From NCBI GenBank assembly GCA_009377835.1, contig WHTG01000001.1:1-58912 (forward strand): DNA of 58,912 bases, given 5' to 3'. Below the pieces are notes generated by a model. The model saw only the letters and a program-made list of their open reading frames with translations, had not been told where the DNA came from and searched no databases. This DNA is from Nitriliruptorales bacterium. Its GTDB lineage: Bacteria > Actinomycetota > Nitriliruptoria > Euzebyales > Egibacteraceae. The position numbers were made by a program, and so were the translations under genes. The first letter of the stretch is position 1, and the number at the start of each line of letters is the position of its first letter. This document shows, piece after piece, positions 9,068-16,882 of the stretch.

Positions 9068-9361
9068 ATGGCGACCTACGTAGCTCTGGTGAACTGGACT
9101 GACCAAGGCGTGCGGGACTTTCGCGGCACGGTTGACCGCGCCGACGCCGTCGCCGATGTCGCGCAGCGCCTCGGTGGCACCCAGACGGCGCTCTACTGGA
9201 CCGTCGGCCCCTATGACCTAGTTGCCATCTCCGAGTTCCCAGATGACGAGACCGCAACCGCATTCGCGCTGGCGGTCAGTTCCGAAGGCAACGTCCGGAC
9301 CACCAGCATGCGAGCGTTTGACGCCGACGAGATGCGGACGATCATCGGAAAGTTGGGCTGA
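9068..9361 (+). CDS. GYD-domain protein
   Basis: A 97-residue alpha/beta protein matching the GYD family (PF08734). It opens with TYVALVNWTDQGVRDF, followed by a helix, GTQTALYWTVGPYDLV at the position of the family's G-Y/F-D motif, and a C-terminal VRTTSMRAFDADEM. An AGGAGG Shine-Dalgarno precedes the ATG. GYD proteins are ferredoxin-like small proteins without an established biochemical role. The gene appears to be a single transcript. Confidence 0.8.
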   Translation: MATYVALVNWTDQGVRDFRGTVDRADAVADVAQRLGGTQTALYWTVGPYDLVAISEFPDDETATAFALAVSSEGNVRTTSMRAFDADEMRTIIGKLG

Positions 9362-9449
9362 AGCCCCGTTCGATCCGGTAGGGGTGCACACCCAACTGGC
9401 GAGAACACGGGCGGCCGGGGGAATGCCGTTGCGCGGCGTGCGGCGGGGT

Positions 9450-10571
9450 TCAGACCTTTCCGACGCTGAGCATGTACACGGCGGCCTCGTTCCGGCCGTC
9501 GACCCCCAGCATCCGGTTCATTTCGTCATCGAGAAAGGCCCCGATGGCGCACGCGCCCAGGCCCATCGACTCGGCGGCGAGGTAGACGTTCTGCCCGAGG
9601 TGGCCCGCTTCGATGAGCCCGTAGCGATAGGTGCGGTCGCGGTACTTGAAGCGCATGCGCTGGAAGATGACCGTGAGGAACAAGACGACGTTGCACTCCC
9701 CGAGGAACTCCTGCAGCAATCCCTGCCGTACGACGGGTACTCGGAAGTCGCCGGAACGCACACGTTCGAGGGCGTGGTCGCGGATGCCGTAGTGGTAGAC
9801 GCCCTGCGGGACGCTCTGGACGTTGTGGACGACGGGGTAGACCTCGATCGGATACAGCGCACCCGACGACGGGTGAGTCCGCCGGCCGGAGCGCGTCATG
9901 CCCGCGGTCAGGAACAACACCTGCGACAGTTCCTCGGGGCTCATCGGCGCGCCCGAGTAGTCGCGCGTCGAGTGGCGTTCGACGATCGCGTCTTCGACGA
10001 GGGTCTGGCCCGCGAGGTTCGGCTCAGGCAAGACGACGATGTTCGCGTCCGGATACTGCTTGTACTGGGGCGGGCGCTTCCCCCAGTCCGCGACTGTTCC
10101 GATTGCGTCAAGAACGCCTGGCTTGCTCCACTCGTGGTAGACGACGCCGACGTCCGCACCACCGGGGATCACCGGTGGCGGGCGCAGCCCGCGCCCGGCT
10201 ACAACGCCGACCAGGCCACCGACTCCAAGGCCCAACACGCCGCGGCGAGACAGCAGCGCGCCGCCGGCGGCACGACCGACGACCGCGGGTGTCAGCGGGC
10301 CGTGCGGCAGGGCCTTCGGGCGCGGCCGTGGTGGGGATGTGTTCGGCCGGCTACGACGCAAACGGAACCGGGCATAGGCCAGAATCTTGCGCCAATTCAG
10401 CGCGACATGCGCCAGGGCGAACGCCGTCATCACATAGCCGGCGTAGGTGTGCCAGCGGAAGTCGTTGAGGTCCCACAGGTCGGCGATGACGCCCGTGAGG
10501 ATCGCGGCCAACGCGACCAGGAACAGCCCCGCACTGATGAGGTGGTTGGCATCTTGGCGTAGCCGTCGCAT
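9450..10571 (-). CDS. Membrane-anchored SagB/ThcOx-type flavoprotein with N-terminal cytochrome-like domain
   Basis: A 373-residue fusion. Residues 1-60 hold two membrane helices (about 11-31 and 42-59) with histidines at 10, 41 and 55, resembling the DUF4405 or cytochrome-b561-like bundles that bind heme. A basic stretch follows, then twin arginines at 109-110 (SRRGVLGLG) before a third hydrophobic helix, which looks like an internal Tat-type export signal. Residues about 185-373 are a SagB/ThcOx nitroreductase-fold domain: VERHSTRDYSG, PSSGALYPIEVY and the C-terminal GLGACAIGAF are FMN-enzyme hallmarks. The flavin domain would sit outside the membrane, wired to the membrane heme (inference). 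SagB relatives oxidise azolines in peptide products, but no precursor or cyclodehydratase gene is adjacent. Confidence 0.78.
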   Translation of the reverse strand: MRRLRQDANHLISAGLFLVALAAILTGVIADLWDLNDFRWHTYAGYVMTAFALAHVALNWRKILAYARFRLRRSRPNTSPPRPRPKALPHGPLTPAVVGRAAGGALLSRRGVLGLGVGGLVGVVAGRGLRPPPVIPGGADVGVVYHEWSKPGVLDAIGTVADWGKRPPQYKQYPDANIVVLPEPNLAGQTLVEDAIVERHSTRDYSGAPMSPEELSQVLFLTAGMTRSGRRTHPSSGALYPIEVYPVVHNVQSVPQGVYHYGIRDHALERVRSGDFRVPVVRQGLLQEFLGECNVVLFLTVIFQRMRFKYRDRTYRYGLIEAGHLGQNVYLAAESMGLGACAIGAFLDDEMNRMLGVDGRNEAAVYMLSVGKV

Positions 10572-10765
10572 GGCAACCTCACGTTGCAGTCGCTGCTACC
10601 CAGGATGCCGCGGCGGCACCCGAGCGTCGACTGCTCCCGAACCAGTTTGCTGGAGTCCACCGGTTCAGGTAGTAGCACGGGCCCCGTGGTGCGTCGTCAA
10701 CCCGCCATCGGCGAGGGTGACGAAAATTCCGGTCACCGCCCGCGACGTGAAGCGCTACACCTATC

Positions 10766-11818
10766 GTGTGCACTCACAGGCGAACGTGGCCCCCGGCGAC
10801 GCATTGGTCGCCCCCGCTGTTGGCTGACCGCACCCTGTTCGATCGCGTCCGAGATCGGGCGCACGACCGTCCGCACCGCGTCCGCGGCCGCAACCCATGG
10901 GTGCTGGCAGTCGACCTCGCTCACAACACGGTCGAGGATCGCGTCACCGGACTCGCTGCCGAGATGGCCTTCTGGGCGTTGCTGTCCTTCTTCCCGCTCG
11001 TCATCAGCATCAGCGCGCTCCTGGGATACGCGGAGGCGCTGGTGGGCACGGCCGAACTGCAGCGGGGCCAGGACGCGATCGTCGGGGCGCTTTCGGTCGT
11101 GTTCAACCCTGAGCTGACCGAGGAGGTCGTGGACCCTTTCATCGGGGGACTGCTGCGCGCCGAGCAGGGAGGGCTGGCCGCGACCAGCCTCGTGGTGACG
11201 CTCTATCTGGCCAGCCGGGTCTTCACCGCGACCATACGCTCGCTGGACCTGGCGTACCGAGTGGCGGAGGCACGCGGGCTGCTGGCTCAGCGGCTCCTGG
11301 CCGTCGCGTTCGCGTTGGGGTTCGTCGTGGTGGTGGTCGCCACACTGCTGCTGATGGTGCTCGGACCGCTGCTCGGCACAGGCGAGTCCGTCGCCGAGCG
11401 GCTCGGTCTGGGGGATGTGTTCGCCTTCCTGTGGTCCGTATTCCGCTGGCCGGTGCTGCTGGCGATCATGGTCGCCTTCCTGTCAGCCGTGTACCGCTAC
11501 GGGCCCAACGTCGAAAACCGCTGGCGGCACTGCCTTCCCGGAGCACTGCTCGGCGTGGTCCTGTGGACTCTGGCGTCGGTCGGCTTGCGTCTGTACCTGG
11601 AGGCCGGTGGTGGTGCAGCCCCGCAAGTGGAGGCCTCTGACGAGGCCGTGGCCCTGGTCGGCCGGGTCGTCGGCACCCTGCTGGCGTTGATGCTGTGGGT
11701 CTTCCTCACCGGGTTCGCCATCCTCGTCGGAGGCGAGCTCAATGCCCTCCTCGCACCACGGCAGGTACGCCGCGGTGGTGTACAGCCCGCCGAAGCGCCC
11801 GGGGCGATCCACGACTGA
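10766..11818 (+). CDS. YihY/UPF0761-family inner-membrane protein
   Basis: An integral membrane protein of up to 350 residues belonging to the YihY/BrkB family. It has about six hydrophobic segments and the family motif ALLSFFPLVISISALLGY near the N-terminus, LYLASRVFTATIRSLDLAY in the middle and GGELNALL near the end. The start is uncertain: GTG at 10766 is used here, and TTG at 10820 is possible. Neither has a strong Shine-Dalgarno. Despite the old name 'ribonuclease BN', this family is not an RNase; its function is unknown. Confidence 0.82.
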   Translation: MCTHRRTWPPATHWSPPLLADRTLFDRVRDRAHDRPHRVRGRNPWVLAVDLAHNTVEDRVTGLAAEMAFWALLSFFPLVISISALLGYAEALVGTAELQRGQDAIVGALSVVFNPELTEEVVDPFIGGLLRAEQGGLAATSLVVTLYLASRVFTATIRSLDLAYRVAEARGLLAQRLLAVAFALGFVVVVVATLLLMVLGPLLGTGESVAERLGLGDVFAFLWSVFRWPVLLAIMVAFLSAVYRYGPNVENRWRHCLPGALLGVVLWTLASVGLRLYLEAGGGAAPQVEASDEAVALVGRVVGTLLALMLWVFLTGFAILVGGELNALLAPRQVRRGGVQPAEAPGAIHD

Positions 11819-12492
11819 ACGCGGTGCCGTGAGCGGGCGCCGCTTGCGGGACGCGTTGCGACAGGCCACGTCTGGTCAGTGACGTCGTTGCTGGTCAAAG
11901 ACGGTCACAGCCTGCGGCTCGAACAAGGCGCGGGCCGCAGGCTTGTTGGTGGACGCGGGTCAAGCCCTGGCTGCGGATGGGGTCGTGCGCGGCCGGCGTG
12001 GGTCAACACGGTCGCAAACGCAGCGTCAACGGACACGGCCCACAGTGAGCGCATCCCGACAGGAGCCGCCATGGAAACCGCCCGACACCGCGAGACGTCG
12101 CAGCCATCCCCGCTGACATTGGACGACTGATCGACCTGCACTTCATGCTCGAAGCTGACGAGCTGTGTCCCCACTGATACGCGAGAGCCTGCTGGACGAA
12201 GCTGTCACAGCTCAGCCGACGGAGGGCTTCGCGCTCGAGGCGCCAGGTTGATCCGGTCACACGGCGGCACTGGTTTCGACCTTGGCAGGGATGCCTGGCC
12301 AGCCGGGGCGAGGTTGGCACGGGTCATCGCCCCGCGGCTCATGGCAGCGGCTTCCGCAGGTCTGGCGACGGCTCATTTCAGCCGTTCGAGGATTAGTGGT
12401 TCTGCCAAACACTTGCCGTTACATTCCGCATCCGCCGTACTTTCACGGGGTCCTGTCGGGGGACCTCTCACCTCACCGCGCAAGGAGTATCT
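11819..12492. other. 674-bp gap without a convincing gene
   Basis: This gap precedes the secreted M14 peptidase and presumably holds its promoter. Both strands contain short open frames, but none shows a recognised domain. One candidate peptide of 19 codons begins at the ATG at 12071 behind AGGAGCCGCC. It is too short to judge. The segment just upstream of 12480 is locally less GC-rich and ends in the AAGGAG of the peptidase. Confidence 0.45.
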
Positions 12493-15105
12493 GTGCACTC
12501 GATCTCTCCTGTCACCGAACGTCGGCGTGCCCGCGGGCGCGTCCTTTTCTCCCGCCGCGTCGTCGCCGTCCTGGGCGCGCTGCTGCTGACGCTGACGGCT
12601 GCACCGGCCGCCGTCGCCCAGCAGGACACGCCGCTCGGGCGTGAACCCGACGAGCGGGGCCACTGGAACAACACCGTCGGGAAGCCGGTCGAGCAGCCAG
12701 CTCCGAGCCGCAAACTGCCCGCGCAGCCTCGCAACGACGAGATCTTGGATGTCCCCGTCGACAACAACGACGCGTCCATCCCCCTCAACCTCATCCCATA
12801 CCACGAGTTCCCCGCCAGGCTGCGCGCTCTGCAGGACAGTGACCGCATCAGCGTGGAGATCATCGGGAAGTCCACCCAGGACCGGAATCTGTACATGGCG
12901 GTGGCGACATCGCCTATGAGCGACACCGAGTGGACCGAGTGGCAGCGCCTGTCGGATCTGCGGACCGATGATCCCGACGCCGCCGTGGCGGCGTTCGAGG
13001 CCGGCGCCTACGACAACTGGAAGACCCCCCTGCTTGCCAACAACAACATCCACGGCAACGAGTGGGAGGGCACCGACGGTGCGTTCCAGGTTCTCGACGT
13101 CCTGGCGAACTCCGACGAGGAGGAGGTCGTCGAGCTGCTGGACGAGCACGTCATCGCCGTCGTGATCTCGATGAACCCGGACGGCCGTGTGAACGGGGTG
13201 CGGGCCAACAGCGAGGGCTTCGACGTGAACCGTGACTTTGTCACGCAGTCACAGCCCGAGGTCCGCGCCGTCCGCGACCAGCTCATCCGCTACAACCCGC
13301 TCACCATGATCGACCTGCATGGCTACGTGACGTGCACGCTCATCGAGCCGACGACAGGACCCCACGGCGAGGCATACGAGTACGACCTGTACATCCGCCA
13401 GGCCATCCGCAACGCGCTGACCATGGAGCAGGCCGTGATCGCCACAGGCGAGACGCGCGCCACCTGCGCCACGCCCGACGGTGGCCGCCGCGTGGACATG
13501 CCGTGGCGTGACGACCTGTCCGGCTGGGACGATTGGCCGCCGATCTTCACGCCGATGTACGCGATGCTGCACGGCGCGGTCGGCCACACCATCGAGATCC
13601 CGCTCAACCCGCGCAGCACGGCGCTGACGGTTCCCGAGCGCCACGAGCGGACGCGCATCAACACCGCCGTGGCCCGTGCTGCGTACGAGGGCAACCTCGA
13701 GTACGTCAATTCCGCCAGCGACGATCTTCTGGCCGACCAGCTGGAGATCTTCCGCCGGGGCGAGCACGGCGAAAGCTCACGTCCTATCGACGACGAGCTG
13801 TCGCTGTCTCTTGCGCGCAACGGCGTCTTTCAGGGCTACAACGTCGACAACGCCGAGACGTTCCTGCAGGACTTCCCGGACGCCTACGTCATTCCGCTGG
13901 GTCGCGGCCAGCGCAGCGACAACGCGGCGGCCCGACTCGCGCAGTTCCTCATCGACAACGACGTCGAGGTGAAGCGCGCCCACAGCGGATTCACCCTCGA
14001 CGGTGTGGAGTACCGCCAGGGCTCGTACGTGGTGGATATGCACCAGGCCAAGCGGGCCGTGGCGTATGCGCTGCTGTACACCGGCCGTGACGTGACCGAG
14101 AACTTCCCCACGATGTACGACATCTCCGCGTGGAGCCAGGGCGAGCTGTGGGGCGCCGACTTCGAGGTCGTTCAGGACGGAGCGCTGGAGGAGGGAGTTC
14201 TGCGCGACATCACGTCGGCCGGACACGTGGGTTCGGTCGCGCCGGGTAAGGTCAGCCGGTACGGCTTCGAAGTCGACTCGCCTGCGGACGTCCGCGCCGT
14301 GAACTGGCTCGCGGAGACCGTTGCGCTGAGTCGCCGCGACGACGGCGTGTTCGTCGTTCCCGGTTCCGCCCGTTCGGCGGTGACCGAAGCGGCACGCACG
14401 TTCGGGGTCCACTTCACCAACCTGGGGCCGGCCAAGGCAGGGGAGGTGACGACCCCTGTCGACCGGCTGCGTGTCGGTGTCTCGACGAACAACGACGAGG
14501 CATACGCGCTGCGCAGCATGGGTTTCGAAATCCAGCGTGTCACGCACGGCGGCTTCAATGACGCGGCGTACACCTTCGACGACTTCGACGCCATGTACGT
14601 CTCGACGACGTCGTTCAACCCGAACGGTCTGACGGGCGACAGGGTGACCGCGTTCTCGGAGTGGCTGGCCGACGGCGGTGCCGTCGTCGGGCGGGGCATA
14701 AGAGGTGTGACGTTCAACAACGACGCGGCTCTGCTGCGCAGCGCCACGGGCGGCAACCTGTCGACGGCGGCCGGCCCCGGCAGGGCCAACGGCATCGTGA
14801 CCGTAGACAACCACGCCACCTCGCCGATCACCGGTGACGCGCTGGGGGTGTCGTTCGTATCGGCACCACGCTGGTTCACCAACCCGGGCACGGATGTCCG
14901 GATTGACCAGCGTCTCGGCACCGGCTCGTTCCTGCTGGCCGGCCACTGGATCGGAGGCGCTACGGCGGCCGGCCAGCCGGTCATCGTCAGCGGCCAGGCG
15001 CGAGGTGCCAACGTCACCCTGTTCACGACCGAGCCGCTGTACCGCAGCCACCCGGAGGGCCTGTGGGAACAGGTCGCCGAGGGTCTGTGGGCCGAGGCGG
15101 GCTAG
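12493..15105 (+). CDS. Secreted M14-family zinc carboxypeptidase
   Basis: An 870-residue exported protein. Residues 1-42 are a Sec signal peptide: a basic N-terminus, the core VVAVLGALLLTLTAAPAA, and cleavage near AVAQ. The M14 catalytic domain follows. The zinc ligands are His187 and Glu190 (in NIHGNEWEG) and His276 (DLHGY), the substrate-binding Asn-Arg lies in FDVNRD, and the catalytic Glu368 is in HTIEIP. About 450 further residues hold a second alpha/beta region, with a glutamine-amidotransferase-like segment (FDDFDAMYVSTTS... GGAVVGRGI) similar to that of other large bacterial M14 proteins. The GTG start follows AAGGAG. It likely trims peptides outside the cell; the substrate is unknown. 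A GNRA-capped hairpin follows the stop. Confidence 0.9.
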   Translation: MHSISPVTERRRARGRVLFSRRVVAVLGALLLTLTAAPAAVAQQDTPLGREPDERGHWNNTVGKPVEQPAPSRKLPAQPRNDEILDVPVDNNDASIPLNLIPYHEFPARLRALQDSDRISVEIIGKSTQDRNLYMAVATSPMSDTEWTEWQRLSDLRTDDPDAAVAAFEAGAYDNWKTPLLANNNIHGNEWEGTDGAFQVLDVLANSDEEEVVELLDEHVIAVVISMNPDGRVNGVRANSEGFDVNRDFVTQSQPEVRAVRDQLIRYNPLTMIDLHGYVTCTLIEPTTGPHGEAYEYDLYIRQAIRNALTMEQAVIATGETRATCATPDGGRRVDMPWRDDLSGWDDWPPIFTPMYAMLHGAVGHTIEIPLNPRSTALTVPERHERTRINTAVARAAYEGNLEYVNSASDDLLADQLEIFRRGEHGESSRPIDDELSLSLARNGVFQGYNVDNAETFLQDFPDAYVIPLGRGQRSDNAAARLAQFLIDNDVEVKRAHSGFTLDGVEYRQGSYVVDMHQAKRAVAYALLYTGRDVTENFPTMYDISAWSQGELWGADFEVVQDGALEEGVLRDITSAGHVGSVAPGKVSRYGFEVDSPADVRAVNWLAETVALSRRDDGVFVVPGSARSAVTEAARTFGVHFTNLGPAKAGEVTTPVDRLRVGVSTNNDEAYALRSMGFEIQRVTHGGFNDAAYTFDDFDAMYVSTTSFNPNGLTGDRVTAFSEWLADGGAVVGRGIRGVTFNNDAALLRSATGGNLSTAAGPGRANGIVTVDNHATSPITGDALGVSFVSAPRWFTNPGTDVRIDQRLGTGSFLLAGHWIGGATAAGQPVIVSGQARGANVTLFTTEPLYRSHPEGLWEQVAEGLWAEAG

Positions 15106-15133
15106 AGGCCCCCCGCCGACGCAGCAACGGGGG

Positions 15134-15159
15134 AAGGGGCCCGGGCGACCGGGTCCCTT
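15134..15159 (+). terminator. Hairpin terminator after M14 peptidase
   Basis: An 11-bp stem with one G-T wobble encloses a GCGA tetraloop, 28 bases after the peptidase stop. No long T tract follows, which is common in GC-rich actinobacteria. It also separates the peptidase from the downstream cysteine hydrolase. Confidence 0.6.
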
Positions 15160-15231
15160 ACCTCTTACCCGGCTATGTTCCAGCTCGACGGGCTCCCGGT
15201 TACGCTGGCGACAGGGACACAGGAGGCACCG

Positions 15232-15780
15232 GTGACACGCGCGCTGATCGTCGTCGATGTGCAACGCGGGTTCGACGACCCCTACTGGGGGCGCCGTGAC
15301 AACCCGTCGTGCGAGGCGAACATCGCGCGCCTGATCGACGCGTGGCGCGACAGGGGCGACCCAGTCGTGTTCGTGCGCCACGACTCCCGTGAACCGGGGT
15401 CGCCCCTGGCGCCTGGGGCGGCCGGGAACGCCTTCAAAGACGTCGTCAGCGGGGATCCGGACCTGCTGGTAACCAAGTCCGTGAACTCATGCTTCTACGG
15501 AACCCCGGATCTCGACGCATGGCTGAAGGCCACTGACATCTCGCGCCTGGCAATCTGCGGGATCACGACGAACCACTGTTGCGACACAACCGCCAGGATG
15601 GCGGGCAATCTCGGCTACGACGTCGCGTTCGTCCTCGACGCGACCCACACGTTCGACCGCGCCGCAGCCGACGGCGGCCTGATCACCGCCGAGGAGTTGC
15701 GACGGGTGACGGGAGCGAACCTGCACGGCGAGTTCGCGACGGTGGTCACCACCGACGACGCCGTCCGGAGCGCTACGTAG
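15232..15780 (+). CDS. Cysteine hydrolase (isochorismatase-like)
   Basis: A 182-residue isochorismatase-superfamily enzyme that hydrolyses amide or ester bonds. The catalytic triad is visible: Asp9 (VVDVQRGF), Lys82 (VTKSVNSCF) and Cys116 (TTNHCCDTTAR). The small loop ICGITTNHC includes the expected cis-peptide region. The GTG start is chosen because AGGAGG lies five bases upstream. The substrate (nicotinamide, a ureide or another amide) is not determinable. Confidence 0.88.
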   Translation: MTRALIVVDVQRGFDDPYWGRRDNPSCEANIARLIDAWRDRGDPVVFVRHDSREPGSPLAPGAAGNAFKDVVSGDPDLLVTKSVNSCFYGTPDLDAWLKATDISRLAICGITTNHCCDTTARMAGNLGYDVAFVLDATHTFDRAAADGGLITAEELRRVTGANLHGEFATVVTTDDAVRSAT

Positions 15781-15807
15781 GACGCGCGGCACGGGGCAGC
15801 CGCCTCG

Positions 15808-16017
15808 TCAACCGCTGTCGCGCACGAGCGACTGATGATTGACCAGAAGCCACTCCTGCAGTCGCGCGGCCAGGTCACGCGCCCGAACCGCATCGTCGAG
15901 CAGCGGCGATTCGTCGTCCTCGACGAACGCCTGCACGAGGTCGGCCGCGTAGTACCGGAGCGCGTGGAACACGAGGTCGACCTCGGCGGGGGTCAGCGAG
16001 AACGATCGCTGCATCAT
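15808..16017 (-). CDS. Small hypothetical protein
   Basis: A 69-residue, mainly helical, acidic protein of unknown function. The opening MQRSFSLTPAEVDLVFHALRYY and the helix AVRARDLAARLQEWLL look like real coding sequence. Two consecutive ATGs allow a start one codon later. It is transcribed divergently from the RsbQ-like gene, and the start sites are only 70 bp apart, so the two may share control. No domain is recognised. Confidence 0.55.
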   Translation of the reverse strand: MMQRSFSLTPAEVDLVFHALRYYAADLVQAFVEDDESPLLDDAVRARDLAARLQEWLLVNHQSLVRDSG

Positions 16018-16072
16018 GTGACCTCGCTGTGATGTCCGGAACCGTCGGCGCCCTCATTCGGCGAAGGGCAGA

Positions 16073-16078
16073 GGGTAT
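16073..16078 (+). promoter_or_regulatory. Possible -10 element before rsbQ
   Basis: GGGTAT lies nine bases before the rsbQ ATG, and the gene lacks a Shine-Dalgarno. GGGTAT is the -10 consensus of SigB/SigF-type general stress promoters. A convincing GTTT-like -35 is not visible at the right spacing, so assignment to that sigma family is tentative. Confidence 0.3.
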
Positions 16079-16087
16079 CGTTCCCAA

Positions 16088-16879
16088 ATGACCGTTGTGA
16101 CCCGCAACAACGTGACGATGACGGGGGTCGAGTCGGCGCAGCCGCTGCTGTTCGCGCACGGGTTCGGCTGCGATCAGCACATGTGGCGGTTTGTGACACC
16201 GGCGTTCACTGACACACACCGTGTCGTGGTGTTCGATCATGTCGGCGCCGGCGGGTCGGACCTGTCCGCCTACTCCAGCGAGAAGTACTCGTCGCTCCAG
16301 GGATACGCAGACGACGTGCTCGAGATCTGCCGCGAACTCGATCTGCACGACGTGGTGTTCATCGGCCACTCTGTCGCCGCAATGATCGGTGTTCTTGCGG
16401 CGGCCGCGCAGCCGGATGTGTTCGCGAAACTGGTGCTGGTCGGCCCGTCGCCGCGCTACGTGGACGACGGTGACTACGTCGGCGGATTCACGGCCGAGGA
16501 TATCCAGGGGCTACTGGAGTCCCTGGACAGCAACTATCTGGGCTGGTCCAGCGCGATGGCCCCGGTGATCATGGGGAACGAGGACCGGCCAGACCTGTCG
16601 GAAGAACTCACCAACAGCTTCTGCCGCACCGATCCGGAGATCGCGCGGCAGTTTGCCCGTGTGACGTTCCTCTCGGACAACCGTGCTGACCTGACACGGG
16701 TCCGAGTCCCGACACTGGTGCTGCAATGCTCCGACGACATGATCGCGCCCGATGTGGTGGGTGCGTACGTCCGCGATCACATCCCGGACAGCCGCCTGGT
16801 CCGGCTCACGGCCAGCGGCCACTGCCCAAATCTCAGCGCGCCGGACGAGACAATCGCCGCGATCAGGTCGTTCCTATAG
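16088..16879 (+). CDS. rsbQ: RsbQ-like alpha/beta hydrolase
   Basis: A 263-residue alpha/beta hydrolase closely resembling Bacillus subtilis RsbQ, the activator needed by the RsbP phosphatase in energy-stress signalling. Near-identical segments include FAHGFGCDQ, DLSAY, GYADDVLEICREL, VGPSPRY and FCRTDPEIARQFA. The catalytic triad is Ser95 (GHSVAA), Asp217 (QCSDDMIAP) and His245 (SGHCPN). The next gene, starting three bases after this stop, encodes the matching PAS-PP2C phosphatase, which makes the assignment firm. No Shine-Dalgarno is visible; a GGGTAT element ends ten bases before the ATG, so the message may be leaderless. Confidence 0.92.
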   Translation: MTVVTRNNVTMTGVESAQPLLFAHGFGCDQHMWRFVTPAFTDTHRVVVFDHVGAGGSDLSAYSSEKYSSLQGYADDVLEICRELDLHDVVFIGHSVAAMIGVLAAAAQPDVFAKLVLVGPSPRYVDDGDYVGGFTAEDIQGLLESLDSNYLGWSSAMAPVIMGNEDRPDLSEELTNSFCRTDPEIARQFARVTFLSDNRADLTRVRVPTLVLQCSDDMIAPDVVGAYVRDHIPDSRLVRLTASGHCPNLSAPDETIAAIRSFL

Positions 16880-16882
16880 CCC

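Noticed and set aside
9450-10571. A thiazole/oxazole-modified peptide cluster around the SagB-type gene
   Set aside because: No YcaO, E1-like partner, precursor peptide or exporter gene was found; neighbours are a GYD protein and a YihY-family protein.
10676-10688. Palindrome CACGGG-C-CCCGTG upstream of the YihY-family gene
   Set aside because: It is only six bases per arm in very GC-rich DNA and does not coincide with a recognisable promoter, so it is not distinguishable from chance.
12092-12175. Possible precursor peptide ending in ...ADELCPH before the M14 peptidase
   Set aside because: The frame has no start codon near a ribosome site and no modifying enzyme gene is adjacent.
13777-15381. 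Long open frame antisense to the M14 peptidase (over 500 codons)
   Set aside because: Its translation is Arg/Val/His-rich without a domain, and it mirrors the codon structure of the clearly real peptidase with signal peptide and zinc motifs. Such shadow frames are expected in GC-rich DNA.
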